A stretch of DNA of 31,141 bases from Candidatus Margulisiibacteriota bacterium (GTDB lineage: Bacteria; Margulisbacteria; WOR-1; JAKLHX01; JBAZKV01): assembly GCA_041650635.1 (NCBI GenBank), contig JBAZKV010000021.1:1-31141 (forward strand), read 5' to 3'. The notes under the pieces were generated by a model, which did no database searches, had not been told where the DNA came from, and worked only from the letters and a program-made list of their open reading frames with translations. The position numbers were made by a program, and so were the translations under genes. Positions 16,719-23,601 of this stretch are shown in pieces. Every line of letters starts with the position of its first letter. The stretch's first letter is position 1.

Positions 16719-18760
16719 GCCTGCAGATATACGCATACATTAATCTGTTCACCTCTTTTGCTTGTGTCGCATTAGCGATCCTTCTGCTTGCTGGAGGAGG
16801 AATTAAAAGAAAAACAAACATCAGCTTTTCAGCTATGTCTATAACAACAGCAATCTGGCAATTCGGGCTTTACAGGCACACGCTTTCAATTACATATGCT
16901 GATTCGATGTATTGGTCTATATTCCTCCACAGCTTCGCGATATTAATACCTCCGCTATATCTGGTTTTTGTGATGAGTATGCTCGGGATTTCTCGCCGGC
17001 TTTTTGTCTGGACAATGTTTATTCTTGCTTTTGTGTTAATGTCCATGAATATATTTACGCGCGACTTTATCGCTAGAGTGGCGCCAATTTCAGGATTTTT
17101 ATTCTTTCCCATGGCGGGAAAGTTTTACATACTATATCTATGGGAATATCTGGTGTGTTTTCTTCTTCCTATTTATTGGTTATCAATAAACATCAAAAAG
17201 GAAAAGGGAAACAGACGGCAGCAGTTGATATTATTGTTTATGAGTACGATTGTTGGGGTAATAGGCAGTTCTTCAACATTTTTGCCGGTATATGGTGTGC
17301 CATTATTCCCTTACGCAAACTGTTTTACCTGGTTATTCACGCTGATATTAGCCTATGCAATAACAAAAACGAAATTCTTGAATATTTCGATCATAATCAG
17401 CAAATCTTTTGCGTATGGAGCCACAATAATCGTTTTAGGGAGCTTGTATCTCGCTTTTGCGATTCCATACAGGATGTTTGTTTCGTCGAGTATAGATGTC
17501 GGATTCCTGTCAATGACCGTTGCTTACGGTATTTTTACCGGGTTTTGTTTTGAACGACTCCGCATGTTCATCCAAACCTCGTCAGATAAAGTGTTTTTGT
17601 CCGGCAGGTATGAGCTTAAGAAGGCATTGTCTTACTTTGTTGAAAAGCTTTTTAAAATTGTCTCTTTGGAACAACTGCGTCAGCTTTTTGATGATGCACG
17701 GACAGAGATAGTAGAATCGAAAGTTTTAAGTCTGTTTATTGTCGGCATCAAAGAAAATGTCATTTCATTGCCGGAAGAGCTGATCGAATACTTTTGCAGG
17801 CACAAGAATGGAATTGTGCTGGTTTCGGATGCCATCAATAAAGTCCCTTCCCTGCGTGATGTCCCAGGTGTCAAGGATGTGGAATATTTTGTCATATGCC
17901 GCTCGCAGGACAATCTGATCGCTGTTCTTGTTGTTGGTAAAAAGTTATCGGAGGATCCATTTAGAGATGAAGAAATAGAGACATTCAAGATCCTAGCGCC
18001 TCAAATTGCAGCAGTGATAGAGAGAATTTCTCCCTATGAAAAAGTTAAAGCCGATTACAAGACAGCGCAGGAAATAGCCGAACGGGCGCAGCATATGGCG
18101 ATGCTGGGGCAGATAGCGCTTCAGGCCGGGCACGAGATAAAGAACCCGATCGCGGCTATAAACTTGCATACAGAGCTTCTGAGAAAGCACCTTGGTGACA
18201 GGGAGCACCTTGAGAAGTATATCGAGCTTGTGCAGAGGAATTCAAAAAAGATAGAGGATATCGTGGATAAGATGAAGGAGCTCGGGATAAAGAGCGATGA
18301 AAAAATGGAGCCACTGGACCTTATGGAGCTTCTCGAGAAAAAAGTCCTGTTTCTTTTGGCAGGTTATCTGAACAAAAAGGAGATTAAGGTGGTTAAGGAC
18401 CTGCTGCCCCTGCCAAGGATCTTAGGAGCGGCATCTTCTCTTGAAAAAGCCTTTGTGAACATAGTCCTGAACGCTATTGAGGCGATGGGGACAGGAGGAA
18501 CGCTTACATTAAGAGCAGCTGTTGACGGCTCAAATGTCAGGGTCATCATTAGCGACACCGGTTGCGGAATACCTCCGGAAAACCTCAATAAAATCTATCT
18601 GCCGATGTTTACCACGAGGCATGAGGGAACCGGACTGGGGCTTTCCATAACATATAAGACCATAGTTGAACAGCACAAAGGATCGATCGATGTAAAAAGC
18701 CCCTCGACTCCGCACGGGGTGAACAAGGGGACCGAGGTTATAGTTTGTCTTCCGGTTTAG
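16715..18760 (+). CDS. Multi-pass membrane histidine kinase with GAF-like domain
   Basis: A 681-residue sensor kinase. Residues about 4-280 contain seven to nine hydrophobic helices, like the 7TM input regions of some histidine kinases, which can sense hydrophobic ligands. A GAF-like region follows (about 300-445), then the H box GHEIKNPIAAI with phosphoacceptor His473, an N box VNIVLNAIEAMG, G1 ISDTGCGIP and G2 FTTRHEGTGLGLSI. It overlaps the methyltransferase gene by four bases, so signal synthesis and sensing could be coupled. Base composition changes inside the gene: a 60-base sample at 17221 is 35 percent GC and one at 18121 is 52 percent, so an imported sensor half may be joined to a resident catalytic half. 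The C-terminus carries an in-frame palindromic repeat. It ends tail-to-tail with the response regulator, overlapping by 23 bases. Confidence 0.88.
   Translation: MSLQIYAYINLFTSFACVALAILLLAGGGIKRKTNISFSAMSITTAIWQFGLYRHTLSITYADSMYWSIFLHSFAILIPPLYLVFVMSMLGISRRLFVWTMFILAFVLMSMNIFTRDFIARVAPISGFLFFPMAGKFYILYLWEYLVCFLLPIYWLSINIKKEKGNRRQQLILLFMSTIVGVIGSSSTFLPVYGVPLFPYANCFTWLFTLILAYAITKTKFLNISIIISKSFAYGATIIVLGSLYLAFAIPYRMFVSSSIDVGFLSMTVAYGIFTGFCFERLRMFIQTSSDKVFLSGRYELKKALSYFVEKLFKIVSLEQLRQLFDDARTEIVESKVLSLFIVGIKENVISLPEELIEYFCRHKNGIVLVSDAINKVPSLRDVPGVKDVEYFVICRSQDNLIAVLVVGKKLSEDPFRDEEIETFKILAPQIAAVIERISPYEKVKADYKTAQEIAERAQHMAMLGQIALQAGHEIKNPIAAINLHTELLRKHLGDREHLEKYIELVQRNSKKIEDIVDKMKELGIKSDEKMEPLDLMELLEKKVLFLLAGYLNKKEIKVVKDLLPLPRILGAASSLEKAFVNIVLNAIEAMGTGGTLTLRAAVDGSNVRVIISDTGCGIPPENLNKIYLPMFTTRHEGTGLGLSITYKTIVEQHKGSIDVKSPSTPHGVNKGTEVIVCLPV
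18700..18720 (+). repeat. Short palindromic repeat near the kinase C-terminus
   Basis: The stretch opens CCCCTCGACTC and closes CACGGGGT, a relative of 6709-6737. It encodes SPSTPHGV between the ATPase-domain strand GSIDVK and GTEVIVCLPV, a loop where insertions would be tolerated. Confidence 0.55.
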
Positions 18761-19748
18761 AGTAAAGTTCCTCGTCGATCTCCTTAAGATAAGCCGCCAG
18801 CCTTTCCTTTTTACTTTTGAGCTCCAGGTGCGTGCCGATGGTCTTTAAGAGGTCGGCGGAAGTGAACGGCTTGGTAACATAATCGCAGGCTCCGGATTTT
18901 ATCGCGTCAACGGTAAGGTTTATGTCCTTTAGCGCCGTTACCATTATGATGTAGGTCTTTGGCTTGAAGTTTTTTATCTCCTTTAAAAGGTCCAGTCCGT
19001 TCATGTCCGGCAGACGAATGTCAAGCAGTGCCAGGTCAAAGTCCTTTGATCTGATCAGGTCCAGCGCGCCCTTTGCGTTCGGCGCACTTTCAACTTCATA
19101 TTGTTCTTTGATTATCTCGGTTATCGCGGACCTCATGTCGTCTTCGTCGTCAACTACAAGAACCCTGGGCGTTGCGGCCTCTATTTTTATTTCTTTATTG
19201 AGTTTTTCCTTTATCTGTTTTTCTATTTCTTCATAAGTGCCGGCCTTTCCGTCCCTGATGATGTCCGAATAGTCCCTGGAGCGCCTGGCCTCAAGCAGGC
19301 GGCTGTCCACATCAGCCCTCCACCTGTCAAGTTTGTGGTAGATGTGGTCGAACTGTTGGAACAGATAGCCTTTCTCTTCGGCAAATTTCAATTTTGACAG
19401 GAGTTCTTCCGAGGTGAAGGGTTTGGTCAGGTAATCGCTGGCGCCCTCGGACAGGGCCTGCACGGCATAACTGGAGTCCTTCATCGCGGTTACCATTATC
19501 ACCGTCAGCAGACGGTTCTCTTCAAGAAGTTTTTTAAGGACCTCAAGCCCGCTCATGTCCGGCAGTTTTATGTCAAGGAGCACTATGCCAAGCGTCACAA
19601 AGGGGAACAGGCTTTCGGCGGCCTCAAGAGCTTCTTTGCCCGTGCGGGCCTCTTTTACGCTGTAGAGGTCTTTCAGGATCCCGCAGATGCCGCTTCTTAC
19701 ATCATCTTCATCCTCGACAACAAGCACGGTCTTTATCTTGTCGGTCAT
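18738..19748 (-). CDS. Response regulator with two receiver domains
   Basis: A 336-residue protein made of two complete receiver (REC) domains with no DNA-binding or enzymatic output domain. REC1 (about 6-125) has the acidic pair in VVEDEDD, phosphoacceptor Asp59 in LLDIKLPD, MVTAM and Lys109 in TKPF. After a charged helical linker (about 130-190), REC2 (about 194-315) has VVDDEDD, Asp243 in LLDIRLPD, MVTAL and TKPF. The close likeness points to internal duplication. It is the only gene clearly on the minus strand and runs convergently into the kinase. AAGGGGAAG lies upstream of the ATG at 19748 at suitable distance. It is the natural partner of the kinase next door and perhaps of the orphan kinase at 10.9 kb. 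Composition matches the resident genes, not the AT-rich methyltransferase. Confidence 0.9.
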   Translation of the reverse strand: MTDKIKTVLVVEDEDDVRSGICGILKDLYSVKEARTGKEALEAAESLFPFVTLGIVLLDIKLPDMSGLEVLKKLLEENRLLTVIMVTAMKDSSYAVQALSEGASDYLTKPFTSEELLSKLKFAEEKGYLFQQFDHIYHKLDRWRADVDSRLLEARRSRDYSDIIRDGKAGTYEEIEKQIKEKLNKEIKIEAATPRVLVVDDEDDMRSAITEIIKEQYEVESAPNAKGALDLIRSKDFDLALLDIRLPDMNGLDLLKEIKNFKPKTYIIMVTALKDINLTVDAIKSGACDYVTKPFTSADLLKTIGTHLELKSKKERLAAYLKEIDEELYSKPEDKL

Positions 19749-19820
19749 TGCTTTCTTCCCCTTTGACTAGAGATTTTACTCTTTAACCTTGTGGAAAGCA
19801 AGAGGTGTTTTTATGGCAGG

Positions 19821-19840
19821 CCGACGCTTTAAAGCGTCGG
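19821..19840. repeat. Perfect 20-base palindrome upstream of ybaB
   Basis: CCGACGCTTTAAAGCGTCGG is a perfect inverted repeat with no spacer. It lies between the divergent starts of the response regulator (19748) and ybaB (19906). No run of T follows on either strand, so it does not look like an intrinsic terminator. An operator, a mobile palindromic repeat or a structural site are possible. Confidence 0.6.
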
Positions 19841-19877
19841 TAAAAAAGGATGCGGGCAGATGTCAATGCCTTATCTA

Positions 19878-19886
19878 TGATAAAAT
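19878..19886 (+). promoter_or_regulatory. Extended -10 promoter of ybaB
   Basis: TGATAAAAT matches an extended -10 (TGnTAAAAT) 19 bases before the ybaB ATG, with a GGAGG ribosome site between. No clear -35 is seen. It would give ybaB-recR a separate promoter now that dnaX lies 4.4 kb away. Confidence 0.5.
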
Positions 19887-19893
19887 ATCAGAC

Positions 19894-19898
19894 GGAGG
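19894..19898 (+). promoter_or_regulatory. Ribosome binding site fixing the ybaB start
   Basis: GGAGG lies seven bases before the ATG at 19906. The frame stays open upstream to an ATG near 19789, but that longer form would have to read through the palindrome and promoter region. Confidence 0.8.
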
Positions 19899-19905
19899 AC
19901 AAATA

Positions 19906-20232
19906 ATGTTCGACATGGGCGAGATGCTGAAAAAGGCGCAGCAGATGCAGGGCGAGATAAAAAGGGTCCAGGGAGAACTTTCAAAACAGACCTTTACCAC
20001 CGGGGCCGCAAGGGGAGCGGTGGTAGTGACCGTTAACGGCGAAATGGAGCTTGTTGAGATAAAGATAGACCCTTCGATGGCGCCCATGGCAGATCCTGAA
20101 AAACTGGGCTCTCTGATAAGGTCCGCTGCAAATGAAGGACTTGGCAAGGCCAAGGACTTTGCCGCCAAAAAAATGAACGAAGCGGCCGGAGGTTTTAATA
20201 TCCCCGGGTTGTCCGGCCTTTTGGGCGGCTGA
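19906..20232 (+). CDS. ybaB: YbaB/EbfC nucleoid-associated protein
   Basis: A 108-residue YbaB/EbfC family protein, small dimers that bind DNA and associate with the nucleoid. Family signs are MLKKAQQMQGEIKRVQGEL at the start, GAARGAVVVTVNGEMELVEIKIDPS in the middle, and a helix ending in a glycine-rich tail (PGLSGLLGG). The ATG at 19906 is chosen for its GGAGG seven bases upstream and because it gives the usual family length. recR follows after two bases. In many bacteria the order is dnaX-ybaB-recR; here the methyltransferase-kinase-regulator block separates dnaX from ybaB. Confidence 0.95.
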   Translation: MFDMGEMLKKAQQMQGEIKRVQGELSKQTFTTGAARGAVVVTVNGEMELVEIKIDPSMAPMADPEKLGSLIRSAANEGLGKAKDFAAKKMNEAAGGFNIPGLSGLLGG

Positions 20233-20234
20233 AA

Positions 20235-20834
20235 GTGTCCTCATATTATCCCGGTCCCATAGAGAACCTCATAGAAGAATTCCGCAAGATGCCGGGCATA
20301 GGCCCCAAATCCGCGCAGAGACTGGCGTTTTATGTCCTTTCTATAACTCCTTCTGATGCAGCGGCGCTTGCAGATGCCGTTGTCAAGGCAAAGCAAAGCG
20401 TTAAACACTGCAGTTCCTGCTTTAACATAACAGAAGAGGACCCCTGTCCCGTCTGTTCGGACGAAAAAAGGGACAGGAGTCTTATTTGCGTTGTGGCAGA
20501 ACCGAAAGACATGATAGCTATAGAAAGGACAAAGGAGTATAAAGGCCTTTATCACATACTGGGAGGGGTAATTTCCCCCCTTGACGGGATCGGTCCGGAC
20601 AATCTTAGAATAAAGGAATTGCTGCAGAGGCTAAAGAACGGCGTAAAAGAGATCCTTGTTGCGCTTAATCCCACCACCGAAAGCGAGACCACTATCTTTT
20701 ACCTGTCCAGGATACTCAAGCCGCTGGGAGTGCGCCTTACCAGGATAGCCTCCGGGCTTCCGATAGGGTCCGACATGGATTTTGCCGACGAAGCCACTAT
20801 CTCAAAAGCCATAGAAGGAAGGAGAGAACTGTGA
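20235..20834 (+). CDS. recR: Recombination mediator RecR
   Basis: A 199-residue RecR, which with RecO and RecF loads RecA at gapped DNA. It has an N-terminal helix-hairpin-helix (FRKMPGIGPKSAQRLAF), a four-cysteine zinc site (Cys59, 62, 71, 74 in HCSSCFNITEEDPCPVC), a Toprim domain (ICVVAEPKDMIAIERT, HILGGVISPLDGIGP) and a C-terminal region with LNPTTESETT and RIASGLPIGSDMDFADEATI. Length is normal. The GTG start comes two bases after ybaB. The end overlaps the next gene by four bases (GTGA). Confidence 0.97.
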   Translation: MSSYYPGPIENLIEEFRKMPGIGPKSAQRLAFYVLSITPSDAAALADAVVKAKQSVKHCSSCFNITEEDPCPVCSDEKRDRSLICVVAEPKDMIAIERTKEYKGLYHILGGVISPLDGIGPDNLRIKELLQRLKNGVKEILVALNPTTESETTIFYLSRILKPLGVRLTRIASGLPIGSDMDFADEATISKAIEGRREL

Positions 20835-21529
20835 ACCTAAAAGGTCTTAAAGAATTTTTCGGCGTCTGGTGGAAACTGATGGCAAGGCCCATCTATTTTT
20901 ATACTTTCATAGAAAAGAGCGGATGGAAGGAGAGGTCTCTTTCGTTCCTTTTGTCCGTCAGCTGGACACTGGCGCTGTTCATTTCGGCATCGGCACTGGC
21001 CATACAGCTCATATGGATACTCCTTGGCCTCGTTTCAGGGGTCACAGGTCTCAAGTTCCTGATCATCCTTCCGGTCTTTGCGGCTTTGTGCGCCATGTTC
21101 GTCTTCATAATATTCCTGATAACCGGGGCTTTTGTCTTTGCCGCCTCCTTTGTCGGTTTTGGGGTCCTGTCAGTCATCAATGACGCGGTGTTCCGTCTTT
21201 TTTACGGAAAGAGCGATATAAAAGAAAGCGCTAAAGCCTTTTTTTATTCCAGCGGAGTTCTGCTGTTCTCTATTCTTATCTTTTTCATGGCAGTCCTGGT
21301 AAGGTACAAGGCTCTTTCGTTCGCTAACTTTGCAACAGGCGCCAACATCGTGATGGTCCTTTCCCTTGTTTACGCCTGGGGCCTTTGGAGCATCGCGTCA
21401 AGAAAGATCTACAGGACGGGCAAAACAATTTCAGTGCTCCTTACTTTAATTTCGGTTTTAATAGTGATATTATTGATAGCGGCGGCTGACATTAAGCTCT
21501 TACCCGCTTTAGAAAGGTGGATTTCCTGA
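20831..21529 (+). CDS. Multi-pass membrane protein, YIP1-like
   Basis: A 232-residue integral membrane protein with about five hydrophobic helices (roughly residues 38-66, 72-92, 96-122, 137-158, 170-188) and a further one near 197-215. The N-terminus FFGVWWKLMARPIYFYTFI and the spacing of helices resemble bacterial YIP1-family proteins, but I cannot confirm this by eye. The function is unknown. The GTG start overlaps the recR stop by four bases. The stop TGA shares one base with the porG ATG, so it is translated within the recR-por unit. Its position before a ferredoxin oxidoreductase gives no firm clue. Confidence 0.65.
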   Translation: MNLKGLKEFFGVWWKLMARPIYFYTFIEKSGWKERSLSFLLSVSWTLALFISASALAIQLIWILLGLVSGVTGLKFLIILPVFAALCAMFVFIIFLITGAFVFAASFVGFGVLSVINDAVFRLFYGKSDIKESAKAFFYSSGVLLFSILIFFMAVLVRYKALSFANFATGANIVMVLSLVYAWGLWSIASRKIYRTGKTISVLLTLISVLIVILLIAAADIKLLPALERWIS

Positions 21530-22107
21530 TGAAAAAAATAACGGAGATACGCTGGCATGGAAGGGGAGGCCAGGGGGCCAAGACGGCGGCGCTTTTGTTC
21601 GGGGATGCGGCGATGAGCCTGGGCAAATTTATTCAGGCTTTTCCGGAATACGGGCCCGAAAGAATGGGAGCTCCGGTGGCTTCTTTTAACAGAATAAGCG
21701 AAGAACACATCACCGTCCACTACGGGATAACGGAGCCGGACATCGTGCTTGTGCTGGACCCCACCCTAATGGGCAAGGTCAATGTGGTGGCCGGGCTTAA
21801 AGAGGACGGCATACTGATAGTAAATACTGCCGAGACCCCTGCCCAGGTCAGGTCAAAAATAGGGTTGAAAGGCAGAAAAGTCTATACCGTTGATGCTTCA
21901 AAAATATCCACGGAAACCATAGGCAGGGACATACCTAATACCCCGATGCTGGGCGCTCTTGTAAAAGCCTCCGGGCTTTTGGATTTTAAGCTTGTTATTA
22001 AAGACCTCGAAGTAAAGCTCAGAAAAAAATTCGCGTCAAAGCCAGAGGTCGTGGCTGGCAATTTGAAAGCCGTTGAAAGCGCGTTTCAACAAGTGAAAGG
22101 GGAGTAA
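21529..22107 (+). CDS. porG: 2-oxoacid:ferredoxin oxidoreductase, gamma subunit
   Basis: A 192-residue gamma subunit of the four-chain pyruvate/2-oxoacid:ferredoxin oxidoreductase, which converts the oxoacid plus CoA to acyl-CoA and CO2 while reducing ferredoxin. Family signs are IRWHGRGGQGAKTAALL near residue 7, AFPEYGPERMGAPV and a late DIPNTPMLGALVK. The ATG at 21529 is chosen over an in-frame GTG four codons earlier, because AAAGGTGG lies eight bases upstream and the ATG overlaps the preceding stop. It opens the porG-porD-porA-porB set. The substrate is probably pyruvate, judging from the beta subunit, but 2-oxoisovalerate-type relatives are similar. Confidence 0.93.
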   Translation: MKKITEIRWHGRGGQGAKTAALLFGDAAMSLGKFIQAFPEYGPERMGAPVASFNRISEEHITVHYGITEPDIVLVLDPTLMGKVNVVAGLKEDGILIVNTAETPAQVRSKIGLKGRKVYTVDASKISTETIGRDIPNTPMLGALVKASGLLDFKLVIKDLEVKLRKKFASKPEVVAGNLKAVESAFQQVKGE

Positions 22108-22108
22108 G

Positions 22109-22426
22109 ATGTTGAGTGAAGCGAAATCCGCCTCTGGCGGAGCAAACGAGCCTGGCTGGAAAGAGCTGCCGCAGGGCGACATTTTGAAAGCGGCCACCGC
22201 TCTTGAGTTTGAGACAGGGGATTGGAGGACCAAAAGGCCCGTAAAGGACGACAAACTCTGCATCAACTGTTTGTTCTGCTACATCTACTGTCCTGACAGT
22301 GCGGTCAAAGTAAAGGACGGCAAGTTCGACGGCATTGACTACAGGTACTGCAAAGGCTGCGGGATCTGCGAAAATGTTTGTCCTGTAAAGCCTGTAAAAG
22401 CGGTCAGAATGGAGAAAGACAAATGA
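22109..22426 (+). CDS. porD: 2-oxoacid:ferredoxin oxidoreductase, delta (ferredoxin) subunit
   Basis: A 105-residue iron-sulfur subunit with two [4Fe-4S] cysteine sets: CINCLFCYIYCP (51-62) and CKGCGICENVCP (81-92). They carry electrons from the TPP site in PorB to ferredoxin. FETGDWRTKRPV before the first cluster is typical of PorD. The first 14 residues (MLSEAKSASGGANE) look foreign to the family and are encoded around a perfect TCCGCC/GGCGGA hairpin at 22127-22141. The start is ATG after GGGGAG. The stop overlaps the porA start by four bases. Confidence 0.93.
   Translation: MLSEAKSASGGANEPGWKELPQGDILKAATALEFETGDWRTKRPVKDDKLCINCLFCYIYCPDSAVKVKDGKFDGIDYRYCKGCGICENVCPVKPVKAVRMEKDK
22127..22141 (+). 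repeat. Small hairpin in the N-terminal coding region of porD
   Basis: TCCGCC, a three-base loop TCT, and GGCGGA form a perfect six-base stem. It is read in frame as part of SASGG in the apparently non-family N-terminal extension of PorD. Confidence 0.45.
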
Positions 22427-23601
22427 CACAGATAGTTGCAAAAACAGGCAACGAGGCCATGGCCGAGGCCATGCGGCAGATAAACCCTGATGTGGTGGCC
22501 GCTTATCCCATAACTCCGGCAACGGAGATAGTGATGATCTTTTCGCAGTTCGTTGCGGACGGTTTGGTGGATACCGAATTTGTCGCGGTGGAATCAGAGC
22601 ACAGTGCCATGAGCGCCACTCTTGCGGCCTCTGCCGCCGGAGCAAGGGCCATGACGGGGACTTCTTCACAGGGGCTCTGTCTGATGTACGAAATGCTCCC
22701 CATCGTTTCTGCTCTGCGTCTGCCCATTGTAATGCCGGAAGTAAACCGGGCGATCTCGGGCCCCATCAACATACACTGCGACCACAGCGACACGATGGCC
22801 GCCAGGGACTTTGGCTGGATCCACATTTTTTCGGAGAACACGCAGGAAGCCTACGACAATATGCTGCAGGCGGTAAGGATAGCCGAGCATCCCGATGTAA
22901 AGCTTCCCGCCATGGTTACGACGGACGGCTTTATCATAAGCCACTGCCTCGAAAAGATAGAGATACAGGATGATGCAACGGTCAAGGATTTTGTGGGAAA
23001 ATTCGTTCCTTCCACCAATCTTCTGGACCTGAATAATCCCGTCACCATAGGGGCGCTGGACCTTCAAAACTTTTACTTTGAGCATAAAAGACAGGTAGCG
23101 GAGGCGATGAAGAAGGCGAAACCTGTAATCCTTGAAATAGGGAAGGAATTCGGCAAAAAATTCGGCCGTGAATACGGGTTCTTTGAAAAATACAGGCTTG
23201 ATGACGCCGAATTTGCAGTTGTCTGTCTGGGGTCCACTGCCGGTTCTGCCAAGGCTGTGGTGGATGACCTGCGCGACAAAGGCAAAAAGGCCGGGCTGCT
23301 CAAGATAAGAGTGTTTCGTCCCTTCCCGGAAGAAGAGATCGCCCAAGCTCTGCAGAACATTAAGGCCGTGGCGGTGATAGACAGAAGCGACGGCTTTGCC
23401 GCAACAGGCGGGCCGGTATTTTCCGAGGTGCGCAGCGCGCTTTATGATAAAAAGAAAAAGCCGGTCGTGGTGGATTATATTGCGGGATTGGGCGGCAGGG
23501 AGATAACCCTTGCCCACATACAGGAGATATTCTCTGAGACAGAAAAAATAGCGTCAGGACAGAGCCCCAAAGAGTATGTCCAGTACAAAGGAGTGAGATA
23601 A
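22423..23601 (+). CDS. porA: 2-oxoacid:ferredoxin oxidoreductase, alpha subunit
   Basis: A 392-residue alpha chain. Typical stretches are AAYPITPATEIVMIFSQF, EFVAVESEHSAMSATLAAS, GTSSQGLCLMYEMLPI, NRAISGPINIHCDHSDTM and KAVAVIDRSDGFAATGGPVF. This subunit supplies part of the TPP/substrate pocket and the CoA region. The ATG at 22423 is chosen over an in-frame start 15 codons earlier, which lies inside the porD cysteine cluster: GGAG sits eight bases upstream and the ATG overlaps the porD stop. It overlaps porB by one base. The length is usual. Confidence 0.95.
   Translation: MTQIVAKTGNEAMAEAMRQINPDVVAAYPITPATEIVMIFSQFVADGLVDTEFVAVESEHSAMSATLAASAAGARAMTGTSSQGLCLMYEMLPIVSALRLPIVMPEVNRAISGPINIHCDHSDTMAARDFGWIHIFSENTQEAYDNMLQAVRIAEHPDVKLPAMVTTDGFIISHCLEKIEIQDDATVKDFVGKFVPSTNLLDLNNPVTIGALDLQNFYFEHKRQVAEAMKKAKPVILEIGKEFGKKFGREYGFFEKYRLDDAEFAVVCLGSTAGSAKAVVDDLRDKGKKAGLLKIRVFRPFPEEEIAQALQNIKAVAVIDRSDGFAATGGPVFSEVRSALYDKKKKPVVVDYIAGLGGREITLAHIQEIFSETEKIASGQSPKEYVQYKGVR

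Noticed and set aside
19789..19905. Longer N-terminus for ybaB starting near 19789.
   Set aside because: It would cover the palindrome, the promoter and the ribosome site, and the translated residues do not resemble the family.
22378..22422. Earlier in-frame start for porA.
   Set aside because: It lies within the porD cysteine cluster. The ATG at 22423 has a ribosome site and gives the normal family N-terminus.
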